Positions 9,714 to 19,278 of a stretch of 35,285 nt of DNA are shown here, piece by piece. Each line of letters begins with the position of its first letter. Position 1 is the first letter of the stretch. Position numbers and translations under genes: made by a program. This DNA comes from Methylocystaceae bacterium (GTDB lineage: Bacteria > Pseudomonadota > Alphaproteobacteria > Rhizobiales > Beijerinckiaceae). Below the pieces are notes generated by a model. That model was not told the DNA's origin. It ran no database searches and worked only from the letters and a program-made list of their open reading frames with translations. The DNA is taken from contig OMIO01000070.1 of NCBI GenBank assembly GCA_900299115.1, positions 1-35,285 on the forward strand, read 5' to 3'.

Positions 9714-12428
9714 ATGATGGAAAAAACGTTCAACCCTACTTTAATCGAGCAGCGCATACGTGCGTTGTGGGAAGATGCAGGCGCATTTGGGGCGGGTCGT
9801 CCCGAGCGTCTTAGCGCCAAGCCTTATTCAATTGTAATCCCGCCGCCTAATGTCACGGGTAGCCTGCATATGGGTCATGCCCTCAACAACACATTACAGG
9901 ATATTCTTGCGCGCTATCATCGCATGAGAGGCGATGATGTTTTGTGGCAGCCAGGCACCGCTCATGCAGGTATTGCAACGCAGATGGTGGTTGAGCGTCA
10001 ATTGGCGGAAAGAAATGAGCCTTCGCGACGCGAATTGGGTCGTGAAAAATTTCTAGAACGTGTTTGGTCATGGAAAGCGGAGTCGGGAGGAAAAATCGTA
10101 GAACAGTTGAAGCGGTTAGGGGCTTCCTGTGATTGGTCTCGTGAAAGATTTACATTGGATGATGGCTTGTCACGCGCCGTTATTAAAGTCTTTGTTCAGC
10201 TTTATCGTGACGGCTTGCTTTATAAGGATAAACGTCTTGTCAATTGGGACCCTGTTCTTCACACGGCGCTTTCTGATCTAGAAGTTCAGCAAGTTGAGAT
10301 GAAGCGCCACCTGTGGCGTTTCAAATATCCAATTATTGATGCTGTTGGAAAGAATACAGGCGCTTTCATTGCCGTCGCAACAACGCGACCTGAGACATTG
10401 CTTGGCGACACCGCTGTTGCGGTGCATCCAGAAGATGAGCGATATCGCTCGCTAATTGGCAAAAATATATCTTTGCCTTTAGTTGGGCGACATATTCCCA
10501 TTATAGCGGATGGCTATTCAGATCCAGAAAAGGGTACTGGGGCAGTAAAAATTACGCCAGCTCATGATTTTAATGATTTTGAAGTTGGGAAGCGTCATGG
10601 CTTACGTCTCATTAACGTATTGGACGCCCAGGGCCGTCTCTCCCTTTCGGCCAATAGCGATTTTCATGAAGGATTGACGCCATCTGACGAGCTTGCGGAA
10701 ACGTTGGCGAAGTTAGATGGTCTGGATCGTTTTGCGGCGCGTCAGCGCGTCGTAGAGATGATGGATGAGTGTGAATTACTCGAGGGCGTCGATGACCACA
10801 AGCACATGGTTCCTCATGGAGATCGTTCTCAGGCTGTTCTTGAACCACGACTAACAGATCAATGGTATGTTGACGCTAAAACATTAGCTCGTCCCGCATT
10901 AGAAGCGGTGCGGAGCGGTCAGACAAACTTCATTCCAAAAAACTGGGAGAAGACTTACTTTGACTGGCTAGAAAACATTCAGCCTTGGTGTGTATCGCGT
11001 CAGCTTTGGTGGGGCCATCGAATACCGGCATGGTATGATCCAGACGGCAATGTTTATGTCGAAGAAACAGAAGAGGCTGCGCAATTAGCGGCGTGTGCGC
11101 GCACAGGTGAGACTGTTGCGCTAAAGCGTGATGAGGATGTTCTTGATACTTGGTTTTCGTCAGCGCTTTGGCCTTTTTCAACCCTTGGCTGGCCAGAGGA
11201 TAGCCCTGAGCAACTGCGTTATTACCCAACAAATGTTTTGGTTACAGGGTTTGACATTATTTTCTTTTGGGTAGCTAGAATGATGATGATGGGTCTTCAC
11301 TTCAAGAAAGAGGTGCCATTTAAAGACGTCTATATCCATGCGCTCGTTCGTGATGAAAGAGGCGCCAAGATGTCAAAATCCAAGGGTAACGTTATTGATC
11401 CTTTGCATTTGATCGATGATTATGGGGCTGATGCGTTACGGTTCACTCTTGCTGCAATGGCCGCGCAAGGTCGTGATATTAAACTCTCGACGCAGCGTGT
11501 AGAGGGCTATCGTAATTTTGCGACTAAGATATGGAACGCCTCGCGTTTTGCAGAATTTAATGGGTGTGCGCGTGTCAATGATTATGATCCATCAGGCAAT
11601 AAGATAGTTTTAAACCGCTGGATTATCGGTGAAGCAGCGCGAACTATTGACGCCTTGAACTCTGAAATTGAAGCCTACCGCTTTAATGATGCGGCAGCGA
11701 GCGCTTACCGGTTTGTATGGAATATTTTCTGCGATTGGTATTTGGAGTTAGCCAAGCCGCTGCTTCAAGGTCCAGATGGCGAGATGAAAGAAGAAACGCG
11801 CGCAACCGTCGCCTTCGTTCTTGATCAGATATATGCTCTCTTGCACCCTTTTATGCCCTTTCTGACTGAAGAACTTTGGGCAATTAAGGGAGAGCATGGA
11901 CCGCAGCGACAGAGTTTGCTCGCACTCGCGAACTGGCCGTGTCTGACCGGACTTGAGGACCCTAAAGCCGAAGCTGAAATTGGTTGGGTTGTGGATCTTG
12001 TATCAGAAGTTCGATCGCTACGCGCTGAAATGGCGCTAGCAGGTGAGACAGAGCTGCTGTTGATTGGCGCTGATGCAGATTTACGCAGCAGGGTACAGCA
12101 ATGGGATGAAACCTTGCGTAAGCTCGCGCGTTTATCGCAAATTGGCTTTTCTGATGTCGCGCCAAAATCATCGGCGCAACTTCTTGTGCGTGGTGGAGTT
12201 GTCGCGATACCACTTGAAGGCGTCATTGACCTTGATGTGGAGAAAATGCGGCTCCTAAGAGAAATTACCAAGCTAAATGAGGATGTTAAAAAGCTCGATG
12301 CAAAACTCTCAAATCCAGGCTTCCTCGCGAAAGCGGACGCTGATGTTGTTGATGAACATAGGGAGCGACGAGAGGAAGTGAGCGCAAGAATTGAAAAACT
12401 AACAATTGCGCTAGAGCGTCTGGGGTAA
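9714..12428 (+). CDS. valS: valyl-tRNA synthetase
   Basis: 904 aa; PPPNVTGSLHMGHALNNTLQDILARY (HIGH region), KMSKSKGNVIDPL (KMSKS), C-terminal coiled coil. Confidence 0.97.
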   Translation: MMEKTFNPTLIEQRIRALWEDAGAFGAGRPERLSAKPYSIVIPPPNVTGSLHMGHALNNTLQDILARYHRMRGDDVLWQPGTAHAGIATQMVVERQLAERNEPSRRELGREKFLERVWSWKAESGGKIVEQLKRLGASCDWSRERFTLDDGLSRAVIKVFVQLYRDGLLYKDKRLVNWDPVLHTALSDLEVQQVEMKRHLWRFKYPIIDAVGKNTGAFIAVATTRPETLLGDTAVAVHPEDERYRSLIGKNISLPLVGRHIPIIADGYSDPEKGTGAVKITPAHDFNDFEVGKRHGLRLINVLDAQGRLSLSANSDFHEGLTPSDELAETLAKLDGLDRFAARQRVVEMMDECELLEGVDDHKHMVPHGDRSQAVLEPRLTDQWYVDAKTLARPALEAVRSGQTNFIPKNWEKTYFDWLENIQPWCVSRQLWWGHRIPAWYDPDGNVYVEETEEAAQLAACARTGETVALKRDEDVLDTWFSSALWPFSTLGWPEDSPEQLRYYPTNVLVTGFDIIFFWVARMMMMGLHFKKEVPFKDVYIHALVRDERGAKMSKSKGNVIDPLHLIDDYGADALRFTLAAMAAQGRDIKLSTQRVEGYRNFATKIWNASRFAEFNGCARVNDYDPSGNKIVLNRWIIGEAARTIDALNSEIEAYRFNDAAASAYRFVWNIFCDWYLELAKPLLQGPDGEMKEETRATVAFVLDQIYALLHPFMPFLTEELWAIKGEHGPQRQSLLALANWPCLTGLEDPKAEAEIGWVVDLVSEVRSLRAEMALAGETELLLIGADADLRSRVQQWDETLRKLARLSQIGFSDVAPKSSAQLLVRGGVVAIPLEGVIDLDVEKMRLLREITKLNEDVKKLDAKLSNPGFLAKADADVVDEHRERREEVSARIEKLTIALERLG

Positions 12429-12490
12429 TTCTTTCCATATTGAGCTTTCTGTCTCTTGGGGTCGAGATCTACAAAGATGAAAAACAACAC

Positions 12491-15472
12491 ATGACGCTTT
12501 CGCATAAGCCTGTTGGACCAGAAAGTCGGGTCTTTCTTGTTGACGGGTCATCTTTCGTCTTTCGTGCTTATTTTCAATCAATCCGACAGGACGCAAAATA
12601 TAACTACCGTTCAGATCGTCTGCCGACGGGCGCGGTTAGATTGTTTTGTTCAAAAATTTTACAGTTTGTTCGAGAAGGGGCGTTGGGAGTTAGGCCGACG
12701 CATCTGGCAATTATTTTCGATAAAAGCGAGAACTCTTTTCGAAAGGAAATTTATCCTGAGTATAAGGCTAATCGCTCTGAGCCGCCGGAGGATCTTGTTC
12801 CGCAATTTCCACTGATGCGCGCCGCTGTGCGCGCGTTCGGTCTGACGCCAATCGAACAAGATGTTTATGAGGCAGATGATCTGATCGCCACCTATACGGC
12901 GCAGGCTCGGGCTAAGGGCGCGGAGGTTTTAATAATCTCCGCAGATAAAGATCTGATGCAACTTATTGGCGATGGCGTGTCTATGTATGATCCAGCTTCT
13001 GGCGCTGCTGGAGCTAAGGGCGCCCGCGAGGAGCGTTTTATTACGCAAGCAGAAGTTGTTAATTATTTTGGCGTGACGCCAGATAAGGTTGTTGATGTTC
13101 AAGCGCTTGCTGGCGACAGCACGGATAATGTTCCAGGCGCTAAAGGCATTGGTTTAAAGACCGCGGCGCAATTGATCAACGAATTTGGCGATCTCGACAC
13201 TTTGCTGTCCCAGGCGCAACATATTAAGCAGCCTAAAAGACGAGAGGCTTTAACAGAGCCAGATGCAGTTGCGCGGATCCGACTGTCTAAAAAATTAGTC
13301 GAGCTTGTTCAAAATGTTCCGTTACGAATACCCCTTGATGATCTAGGCTTATGTACGCCAGACGGAAAAACCTTGGTCGCATTCCTGCAAGCGATGGAGT
13401 TTACGACAATCACACGTCGCGTTGCAGAGCTTTATGATGTAGACTTAGCAACAATTACGCCTGATCCAGCATTTTGTGGATCAGGAGCAAGGCATGGGCG
13501 AGACGATCAAAATTATGCAGTAGAACAGGTAGGCCACAAAGAGAATAGTTTGGTTGTTGATAGCGATACTCCAGAGCATTTTGCGATGCTGCGAGATGAG
13601 CAAGAAAAAGCTCAAAAAATCGATCGAACATTATATAAAACGATCACAACTCTTGCGCAGCTCGATCATTGGATCATGCAGGCGCGCCAAGCCGGAGTTG
13701 TTGCCCTTGATACGGAAACAACATCCCTTGATCCGCTGCAATGCAGGCTTATCGGTGTTTCTTTGTCAACTGCGCCAGGGGTGGCTTGTTATGTTCCATT
13801 GCAACACAGTGAGACAACTGCGGGAGATCTCTTTGGTGAAATAGCTTTGTTGCCTGGACAGTTGTCCTTATGCACCGTCATTGAGCGATTAAAGCCGCTG
13901 CTTGAAGATGCTTCGGTGCTTAAAGTTGCGCACAATATGAAATACGATCTTTTAGTGTTGGCTCGTTTTGGCATAGATGTCGCGCCAATTGAAGATACGA
14001 TGCTCTTATCCTATGCGCTAGATACAGGGCGTAATAATCATGGGCTTGATGAGCTTGCATTGAAGCATTTAGGACATGAAAATATTCCCTTCTCTGCTGT
14101 GGCGGGATCAGGGCGTAATTTTATTGGTTTTGAACGTGTCGCGATTGATAAGGCTACCGAATACGCTGCTGAAGATGCAGACGTCGCCTTGCGCTTATGG
14201 CGTATGTTGCGCCCGCGTCTATGTTCTGAGCGTTTAACAAACGTCTACGAGACGCTTGAGCGACCAATGGTCTCTATACTTGCCGCAATGGAGCGACGGG
14301 GGATCATGATTGATCACGTGATGCTTGAGCGGCTATCAGGTGAGTTCGCACAAGATATGGCGCGGTTAGAGGCCGAAATTTTTCATCAAGCTGGCGAAAG
14401 CTTTAATCTTGCCTCACCTAAGCAATTGGGCGAAATTTTATTTGTCAAAATGGGGTTGCCTGGCGCAAAGAAGACAGCGACAGGCGCCTGGTCTACTTCT
14501 GCTGATGTGCTAGAGGAATTGGCTGCGGAGGGTAACGCTTTTGTGCGATTAATCCTCGATTGGCGCCAATTAGCGAAGTTAAAAAGCACCTACGCAGACG
14601 CCCTGCCGGGCTTCATTAATCCTGAGACTGGTCGCGTGCACACGTCCTATTCTCTTGCGTCAACGACAACTGGTCGCCTGTCCTCGTCTGATCCAAATCT
14701 ACAAAATATTCCCGTGCGCAATGAGGCTGGCCGCAAGATTAGGAAAGCTTTTATCGCTAAGCCTGACCATTTGCTTATCTCTGCAGATTATTCCCAGATT
14801 GAATTGAGATTACTAGCGCATATCGCTGATATCCCACAGTTAAAGCAGGCGTTTGCCGATAATATTGATATTCATGCAATGACCGCGAGCGAGATGTTCG
14901 GCGTAGCATTGAAGGATATGCCCTCTGAAGTAAGGCGTCGCGCAAAGGCAATTAACTTTGGTATTATCTATGGTATTTCAGCATTTGGCCTTGCTAATCA
15001 ACTTTCAATTCCGCGTGAAGAGGCGGCTGCTTATATCAAGCGCTATTTTGAGCGCTTCCCCGGCATCCGCGATTATATGGAGTCAATTAAGAAACTTGTT
15101 CGTGATAAAATGTCTGTGACAACTATTTTTGGTCGAGTTTGTCATTTTCCGCGCATCTCCTCGGCGAATGCCTCCGACCGAGCATTTTTTGAACGCGCTG
15201 CAATCAATGCGCCTATTCAAGGCGCTGCCGCAGATATAATTCGTCGCGCTATGGCGCGTATGGATCTTGCGTTATCCGATGCGGGGCTCGCTGCGCGCAT
15301 GCTATTGCAGGTTCATGACGAACTCGTATTTGAGGCCCCAAAAGTAGAAGCTGACGCAACCATTGAAGTTGTTCGCCGCGTGATGGAAAATGCGCCGCTT
15401 CCTGCAGTAAATTTAACCGTGCCGCTTAAAGTCGACGCGCGCGCAGCATTAAACTGGGATGAAGCGCATTAG
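12491..15472 (+). CDS. polA: DNA polymerase I (5' nuclease, DxE-containing 3'-5' exonuclease and polymerase domains)
   Basis: ORF opens at 12440; likely ATG at 12491 (MTLSHKPVGPESRVFLVDGSSFVFRAYF). VVALDTETTSLDP exonuclease motif; DYSQIELRLLAH, RRRAKAINFGIIYGIS, VHDELVFE polymerase motifs. Confidence 0.97.
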   Translation: MTLSHKPVGPESRVFLVDGSSFVFRAYFQSIRQDAKYNYRSDRLPTGAVRLFCSKILQFVREGALGVRPTHLAIIFDKSENSFRKEIYPEYKANRSEPPEDLVPQFPLMRAAVRAFGLTPIEQDVYEADDLIATYTAQARAKGAEVLIISADKDLMQLIGDGVSMYDPASGAAGAKGAREERFITQAEVVNYFGVTPDKVVDVQALAGDSTDNVPGAKGIGLKTAAQLINEFGDLDTLLSQAQHIKQPKRREALTEPDAVARIRLSKKLVELVQNVPLRIPLDDLGLCTPDGKTLVAFLQAMEFTTITRRVAELYDVDLATITPDPAFCGSGARHGRDDQNYAVEQVGHKENSLVVDSDTPEHFAMLRDEQEKAQKIDRTLYKTITTLAQLDHWIMQARQAGVVALDTETTSLDPLQCRLIGVSLSTAPGVACYVPLQHSETTAGDLFGEIALLPGQLSLCTVIERLKPLLEDASVLKVAHNMKYDLLVLARFGIDVAPIEDTMLLSYALDTGRNNHGLDELALKHLGHENIPFSAVAGSGRNFIGFERVAIDKATEYAAEDADVALRLWRMLRPRLCSERLTNVYETLERPMVSILAAMERRGIMIDHVMLERLSGEFAQDMARLEAEIFHQAGESFNLASPKQLGEILFVKMGLPGAKKTATGAWSTSADVLEELAAEGNAFVRLILDWRQLAKLKSTYADALPGFINPETGRVHTSYSLASTTTGRLSSSDPNLQNIPVRNEAGRKIRKAFIAKPDHLLISADYSQIELRLLAHIADIPQLKQAFADNIDIHAMTASEMFGVALKDMPSEVRRRAKAINFGIIYGISAFGLANQLSIPREEAAAYIKRYFERFPGIRDYMESIKKLVRDKMSVTTIFGRVCHFPRISSANASDRAFFERAAINAPIQGAAADIIRRAMARMDLALSDAGLAARMLLQVHDELVFEAPKVEADATIEVVRRVMENAPLPAVNLTVPLKVDARAALNWDEAH

Positions 15473-15481
15473 GCGATAAAA

Positions 15482-17110
15482 TTAAAGACCTCCTCCGTCA
15501 ATGATGGTTGCTTTTTTGTTCTCAACTGACTGCACTGGAGGCGCGCGCCAGAGTTTTTCATGCAGATAATAAAGGCCGGCGAGCGCGAGCGTCTGAGCTA
15601 AGCCTATTTCAAGGGCAAGGGTCGTCTCCTTAACGAAGACATAGGCGAGAGTGGTTGTTAAGAGCGCTGATGAGAGGATGAAACTGACCGTTTTTCCGTT
15701 GCGGCCAGCAAGTGGGCCAGACGGAGGCGCAACAGGGACGCCCTCCATCGACGCATAGCTAAGATCTGTTAGGGCAGGCGTCGCGCGTCCGGATGAGGTA
15801 GTGATAGCTCTGACCATCCCCACCGCAATTGTTTCATTCGTAATACGGTCAATTAGGATAAAGCCGCCTGTCTCGCGGTTCTCCGTAAATGGGTCGCATG
15901 CGACTGCTGTTTCTAGCGCAAGTTTTGCCTCGCCCATTTCATTGAAATTCAGCGTAGCGCCGGTTGGCATGGGTTTAGCAAGACCAGTTTCAATCTCAAT
16001 GTGCGCATCAACGCTGACAATATGAGCTGGCGTTATTTTCGTGCCGATTTTCAATAAATAACTTTTACCAGGAATAAGCGGTTCGCGCACAAGCCAAAGA
16101 ATTTTTGCTTCAATTCGATCGCCAACCTTAGCGGGAGAAACAGGTGAACACAAAAGATCGCCACGCGAGATGTCAATTTCTTCGGTGAGCGTTAGTGTAA
16201 CTGATTGGCCTGAGACTCCTCTCTCAAGATCCCCATCGTAAGTCACGATACGTGCGACGCGCGTATCGCGGCCTGTTGGAAGAATTCGGATAATATCGTC
16301 GGGGCGGATATTGCCGCCGCTGATTAGGCCAGAAAAACCTCTAAAATCTAGATTAGGTCGATTGACCCATTGTATTGGAAAACGAAAAGGCGCGATTTGA
16401 GTGCTATCTTCAATGGCCACTCCCTCAAGATACCCAAGAAGCGGCGGTCCTTTGTGCCAGTCCATATGGACGCTTTTTTTGACAAGATTGTCACCGTCTT
16501 TGGCGACAAGGGGAGCGACATAAATAGATGTAAAACGCAGATTTTTTGCAAAGTCACGAAAGTCGGCTTCAATTTTACGAAAAACATCTTCGCTATAGCT
16601 GACAAGATCCATTTTATTGACGGCGACAACTACATGGCGCACGCCAAACATTGATGTAATCACGCTATGTCGACGTGTTTGTGGCAATATGCCCTTGCGT
16701 GCATCAACCAGAAGAATTGCTAGATCAGCAGTTGACGCGCCAACAGCCATGTTGCGCGTATATTGTTCATGACCAGGAGTATCTGCGACAATGAACTTAC
16801 GCTTTTCTGTTGCAAAATAACGATAAGCGACGTCAATCGTGATACCCTGCTCTCGCTCGGCGGCAAGTCCATCAACGAGCAGCGCAAAGTCTAGAGCTTC
16901 GCCCTGGGTGCCGTGTTTTTTGGAATCGGTTTCAAGGGCGGCGATGAGGTCATCAGGGGCAAGGTTTGCATCAAAAAGAAGCCGTCCAATCAGCGTTGAT
17001 TTGCCATCATCAACAGAGCCGCATGTGATGAATCGCAGCAGTGGCTTGTCAGCGATTACAAGTCTTGATGATCCAGGGTTTGGGGAGTTTGCGACAAGAG
17101 CGCTAGGCAT
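15482..17110 (-). CDS. cysN: sulfate adenylyltransferase subunit 1 (GTPase) with a C-terminal DUF2061-like membrane domain
   Basis: CGSVDDGKSTLIGRLLFD, DTPGHEQYTRNMAVGAS, NKMDLV; start taken at the MPSALVANS ATG (17110), just downstream of the cysD stop. C-terminal ~74 aa GRNGKTVSFILSSALLTTTLAYVF...ALAGLYYLHEKLWR resembles DUF2061 and is not APS kinase. Confidence 0.93.
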   Translation of the reverse strand: MPSALVANSPNPGSSRLVIADKPLLRFITCGSVDDGKSTLIGRLLFDANLAPDDLIAALETDSKKHGTQGEALDFALLVDGLAAEREQGITIDVAYRYFATEKRKFIVADTPGHEQYTRNMAVGASTADLAILLVDARKGILPQTRRHSVITSMFGVRHVVVAVNKMDLVSYSEDVFRKIEADFRDFAKNLRFTSIYVAPLVAKDGDNLVKKSVHMDWHKGPPLLGYLEGVAIEDSTQIAPFRFPIQWVNRPNLDFRGFSGLISGGNIRPDDIIRILPTGRDTRVARIVTYDGDLERGVSGQSVTLTLTEEIDISRGDLLCSPVSPAKVGDRIEAKILWLVREPLIPGKSYLLKIGTKITPAHIVSVDAHIEIETGLAKPMPTGATLNFNEMGEAKLALETAVACDPFTENRETGGFILIDRITNETIAVGMVRAITTSSGRATPALTDLSYASMEGVPVAPPSGPLAGRNGKTVSFILSSALLTTTLAYVFVKETTLALEIGLAQTLALAGLYYLHEKLWRAPPVQSVENKKATIIDGGGL

Positions 17111-17111
17111 A

Positions 17112-18029
17112 TTAAAAATAGCCTTCCTGCTTTTTCTGTTCCATTGAGCTGGAACCATCATGATCAATCAGGCGGCCTTGTCTTTCTGAGGACCGGCTAG
17201 CGCGCATTTCTGCTATAATTTCTTCGAGTGTTGTCGCGGTGCTTTCAAAGCCGCCCGTTAAGGGATAGCAACCAAGCGTCCGAAAACGAACCACTTTATG
17301 CTCGATTTTTTCGCCAGGTAAGAGTTTCATACGGTCATCATCGACCATGATAAGAGCGCCGTCGCGGCTGACAACCGGGCGCTCCTTAGCAAAATAGAGC
17401 GGCACAACTGGAATGTTTTCACGGGCGATGTAGTCCCAGACGTCTGCTTCGGTCCAATTAGACATTGGAAAAATACGTAATGATTCTCCTTGCGCCTTAC
17501 GTGTGTTGTAAAGGCGCCAAAATTCAGGGCGTTGATTTTTCGGATCCCAGCGATGTTGTGCTGTTCGAAACGATAGAACGCGCTCTTTCGCCCGAGATTT
17601 TTCTTCATCTCGTCGTGCGCCACCGAATGCTGCGTCAAATTTCCATTTATCAAGAGCTTGTTTTAGCCCTTCCGTCTTCATGATCTGCGTATGCAGTTTT
17701 GATCCATGATCAAACGGGCTGATTTTCATATCAATCCCCTGTGGATTGATATATTCTAGCATTTCGACGCCAAGTTCTTTGATTGTTTTGTCTCTAAATG
17801 CAATCATTTCCTTAAATTTCCACATCGTATTGACGTGAAGAAGTGGAAAGGGCGGTTTAGACGGATAAAAAGCCTTAAGCGCTAGATGCAGCATTGCAGC
17901 TGAGTCTTTACCAATAGAGTAGAGCATCACAGGACGCTCTACTTCTGCAACTGTTTCACGCAGGATGTGAATACTTTCAGCTTCAAGCCTGTCGAGGTGA
18001 CCAAGTGCGCGGGTTGGTATTGTCGTCAT
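17112..18029 (-). CDS. cysD: sulfate adenylyltransferase subunit 2
   Basis: 305 aa; [64 protein letters not shown]. Confidence 0.97.
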   Translation of the reverse strand: MTTIPTRALGHLDRLEAESIHILRETVAEVERPVMLYSIGKDSAAMLHLALKAFYPSKPPFPLLHVNTMWKFKEMIAFRDKTIKELGVEMLEYINPQGIDMKISPFDHGSKLHTQIMKTEGLKQALDKWKFDAAFGGARRDEEKSRAKERVLSFRTAQHRWDPKNQRPEFWRLYNTRKAQGESLRIFPMSNWTEADVWDYIARENIPVVPLYFAKERPVVSRDGALIMVDDDRMKLLPGEKIEHKVVRFRTLGCYPLTGGFESTATTLEEIIAEMRASRSSERQGRLIDHDGSSSMEQKKQEGYF

Positions 18030-18778
18030 AAAGAGGACTCCGGCTCTATAGGCGCGCGGCTAATTCGGCCCTCAGCATCAATATGTAGGCCACATTCTTT
18101 TTTGTCATCCTGTTCCCACCACCATCGTCCTGCGCGTTCACTTTCGTTGGGTGCAACAGCGCGTGTACAGGGTGCGCAGCCAATCGAAAGAAAGCCCTTG
18201 TCATGTAGGGTGTTGACTGGGATAGCGAATTCCAGTGTTTGCGTAACAATTTGATCGCGTGTGTAGTCGATGAGTGGATTAATTTTAATAATTTTGTGCC
18301 CTGTGTCATAGGCAACAAATGTTGTTTCGGCGCGACTTTGAGACTGATCTGCGCGTAATCCGGTGACCCATGCTGAGGCGCCGTCAAGGAGTCGTTTCAA
18401 AGGCTCGACTTTGCGAATAGCGCAACATGCTTTACGGGCATCGAGAGACTTGTAAAATCCATTCACGCCCTGTTGGGCGATCAGTCTCTCAAGTGGGGTT
18501 GTTTGGGCATAAACAGCTGGGATACGATGCGCATAACGCGCTTCAGTGCGCTCCCAAAGTTCGTATGTTTCTGGAAATAGCCGGCCTGTATCAATGGTCG
18601 CGATCTCAATATCGAGCGCTTGTGTGAAGATTGAATGAGTGATGAGTTGATCTTCAATGCCAAAACTTGTTGTAAAAATAATACGTCCAGGAATGAATTC
18701 TCTGATCAGAAGAAGCCGGTTATCAAGATCAAGCGGCTTTATTCGCGGTGACAGAATATCTACAAGCGATGGGTTCAT
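18026..18778 (-). CDS. cysH: phosphoadenylyl-/adenylyl-sulfate reductase, 4Fe-4S (APS reductase) type
   Basis: [42 protein letters not shown] and GCAPCTRAV; paired CC/CxxC cysteines typical of Fe-S APS reductases. Start at MNPSLVDIL (18778), ATGA overlap with the upstream gene. Confidence 0.92.
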   Translation of the reverse strand: MNPSLVDILSPRIKPLDLDNRLLLIREFIPGRIIFTTSFGIEDQLITHSIFTQALDIEIATIDTGRLFPETYELWERTEARYAHRIPAVYAQTTPLERLIAQQGVNGFYKSLDARKACCAIRKVEPLKRLLDGASAWVTGLRADQSQSRAETTFVAYDTGHKIIKINPLIDYTRDQIVTQTLEFAIPVNTLHDKGFLSIGCAPCTRAVAPNESERAGRWWWEQDDKKECGLHIDAEGRISRAPIEPESSL

Positions 18779-19278
18779 TGCGTTGCCTTCCGACGCGCAT
18801 CGAGGATCGAGCCTGACGAAATATAGCCGCGCTGATAGGTTCTTTGATGCACTCTGATTGCTGCGCGCCATTGCGTTTCGTCTTGACGCTGAGCTAGGTC
18901 ATCTGGAATTTCGATTGTGTCAAACCCACAACCAAGCGCATGGGCATATTGATCTGCGAGTAGACGGCCGCTGGCGCGTAATTCGCCTCGATACCCTTCG
19001 CGTCGAACAAGGCGGGCGAGAGAAAATCCGCGACCATCTGCAAAGGACGGGAAAGCAATGGCGATTAGGCCTAGCTTTGGAAGGGCAGGCGTGAGCTTAT
19101 CGATTTCGAGTGTATTATCGATGAAAACCCCAATATCCCCGTTAGCGCCGCGCGCCTTCAAGGCATTATCCAGTCGCTCGTAGGAAACAATAAGCTTTCC
19201 GTTTTCAGGGAAAGCTTCCTCGTCAGCCAGCCGACGCCAGGGATCTCTTACAAAATCGCCCTTAGATATCAGCGCCAT
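18775..19278 (-). CDS. DUF934 domain-containing protein (sulfite reductase-associated)
   Basis: GVFIDNTLEIDKLTPALPKLGLIAIAFPSFADGRGFSLARLVRREGYRGELRASGRLLADQYAHALGCGFDTIEI is diagnostic of DUF934; start taken at MALISKGDF. Confidence 0.92.
   Translation of the reverse strand: MALISKGDFVRDPWRRLADEEAFPENGKLIVSYERLDNALKARGANGDIGVFIDNTLEIDKLTPALPKLGLIAIAFPSFADGRGFSLARLVRREGYRGELRASGRLLADQYAHALGCGFDTIEIPDDLAQRQDETQWRAAIRVHQRTYQRGYISSGSILDARRKATQ

Noticed and set aside
11825-12505. 226-aa antisense ORF opposite valS
   Set aside because: Serine/arginine-rich translation typical of the antisense of a coding frame; valS is unambiguous on the + strand.
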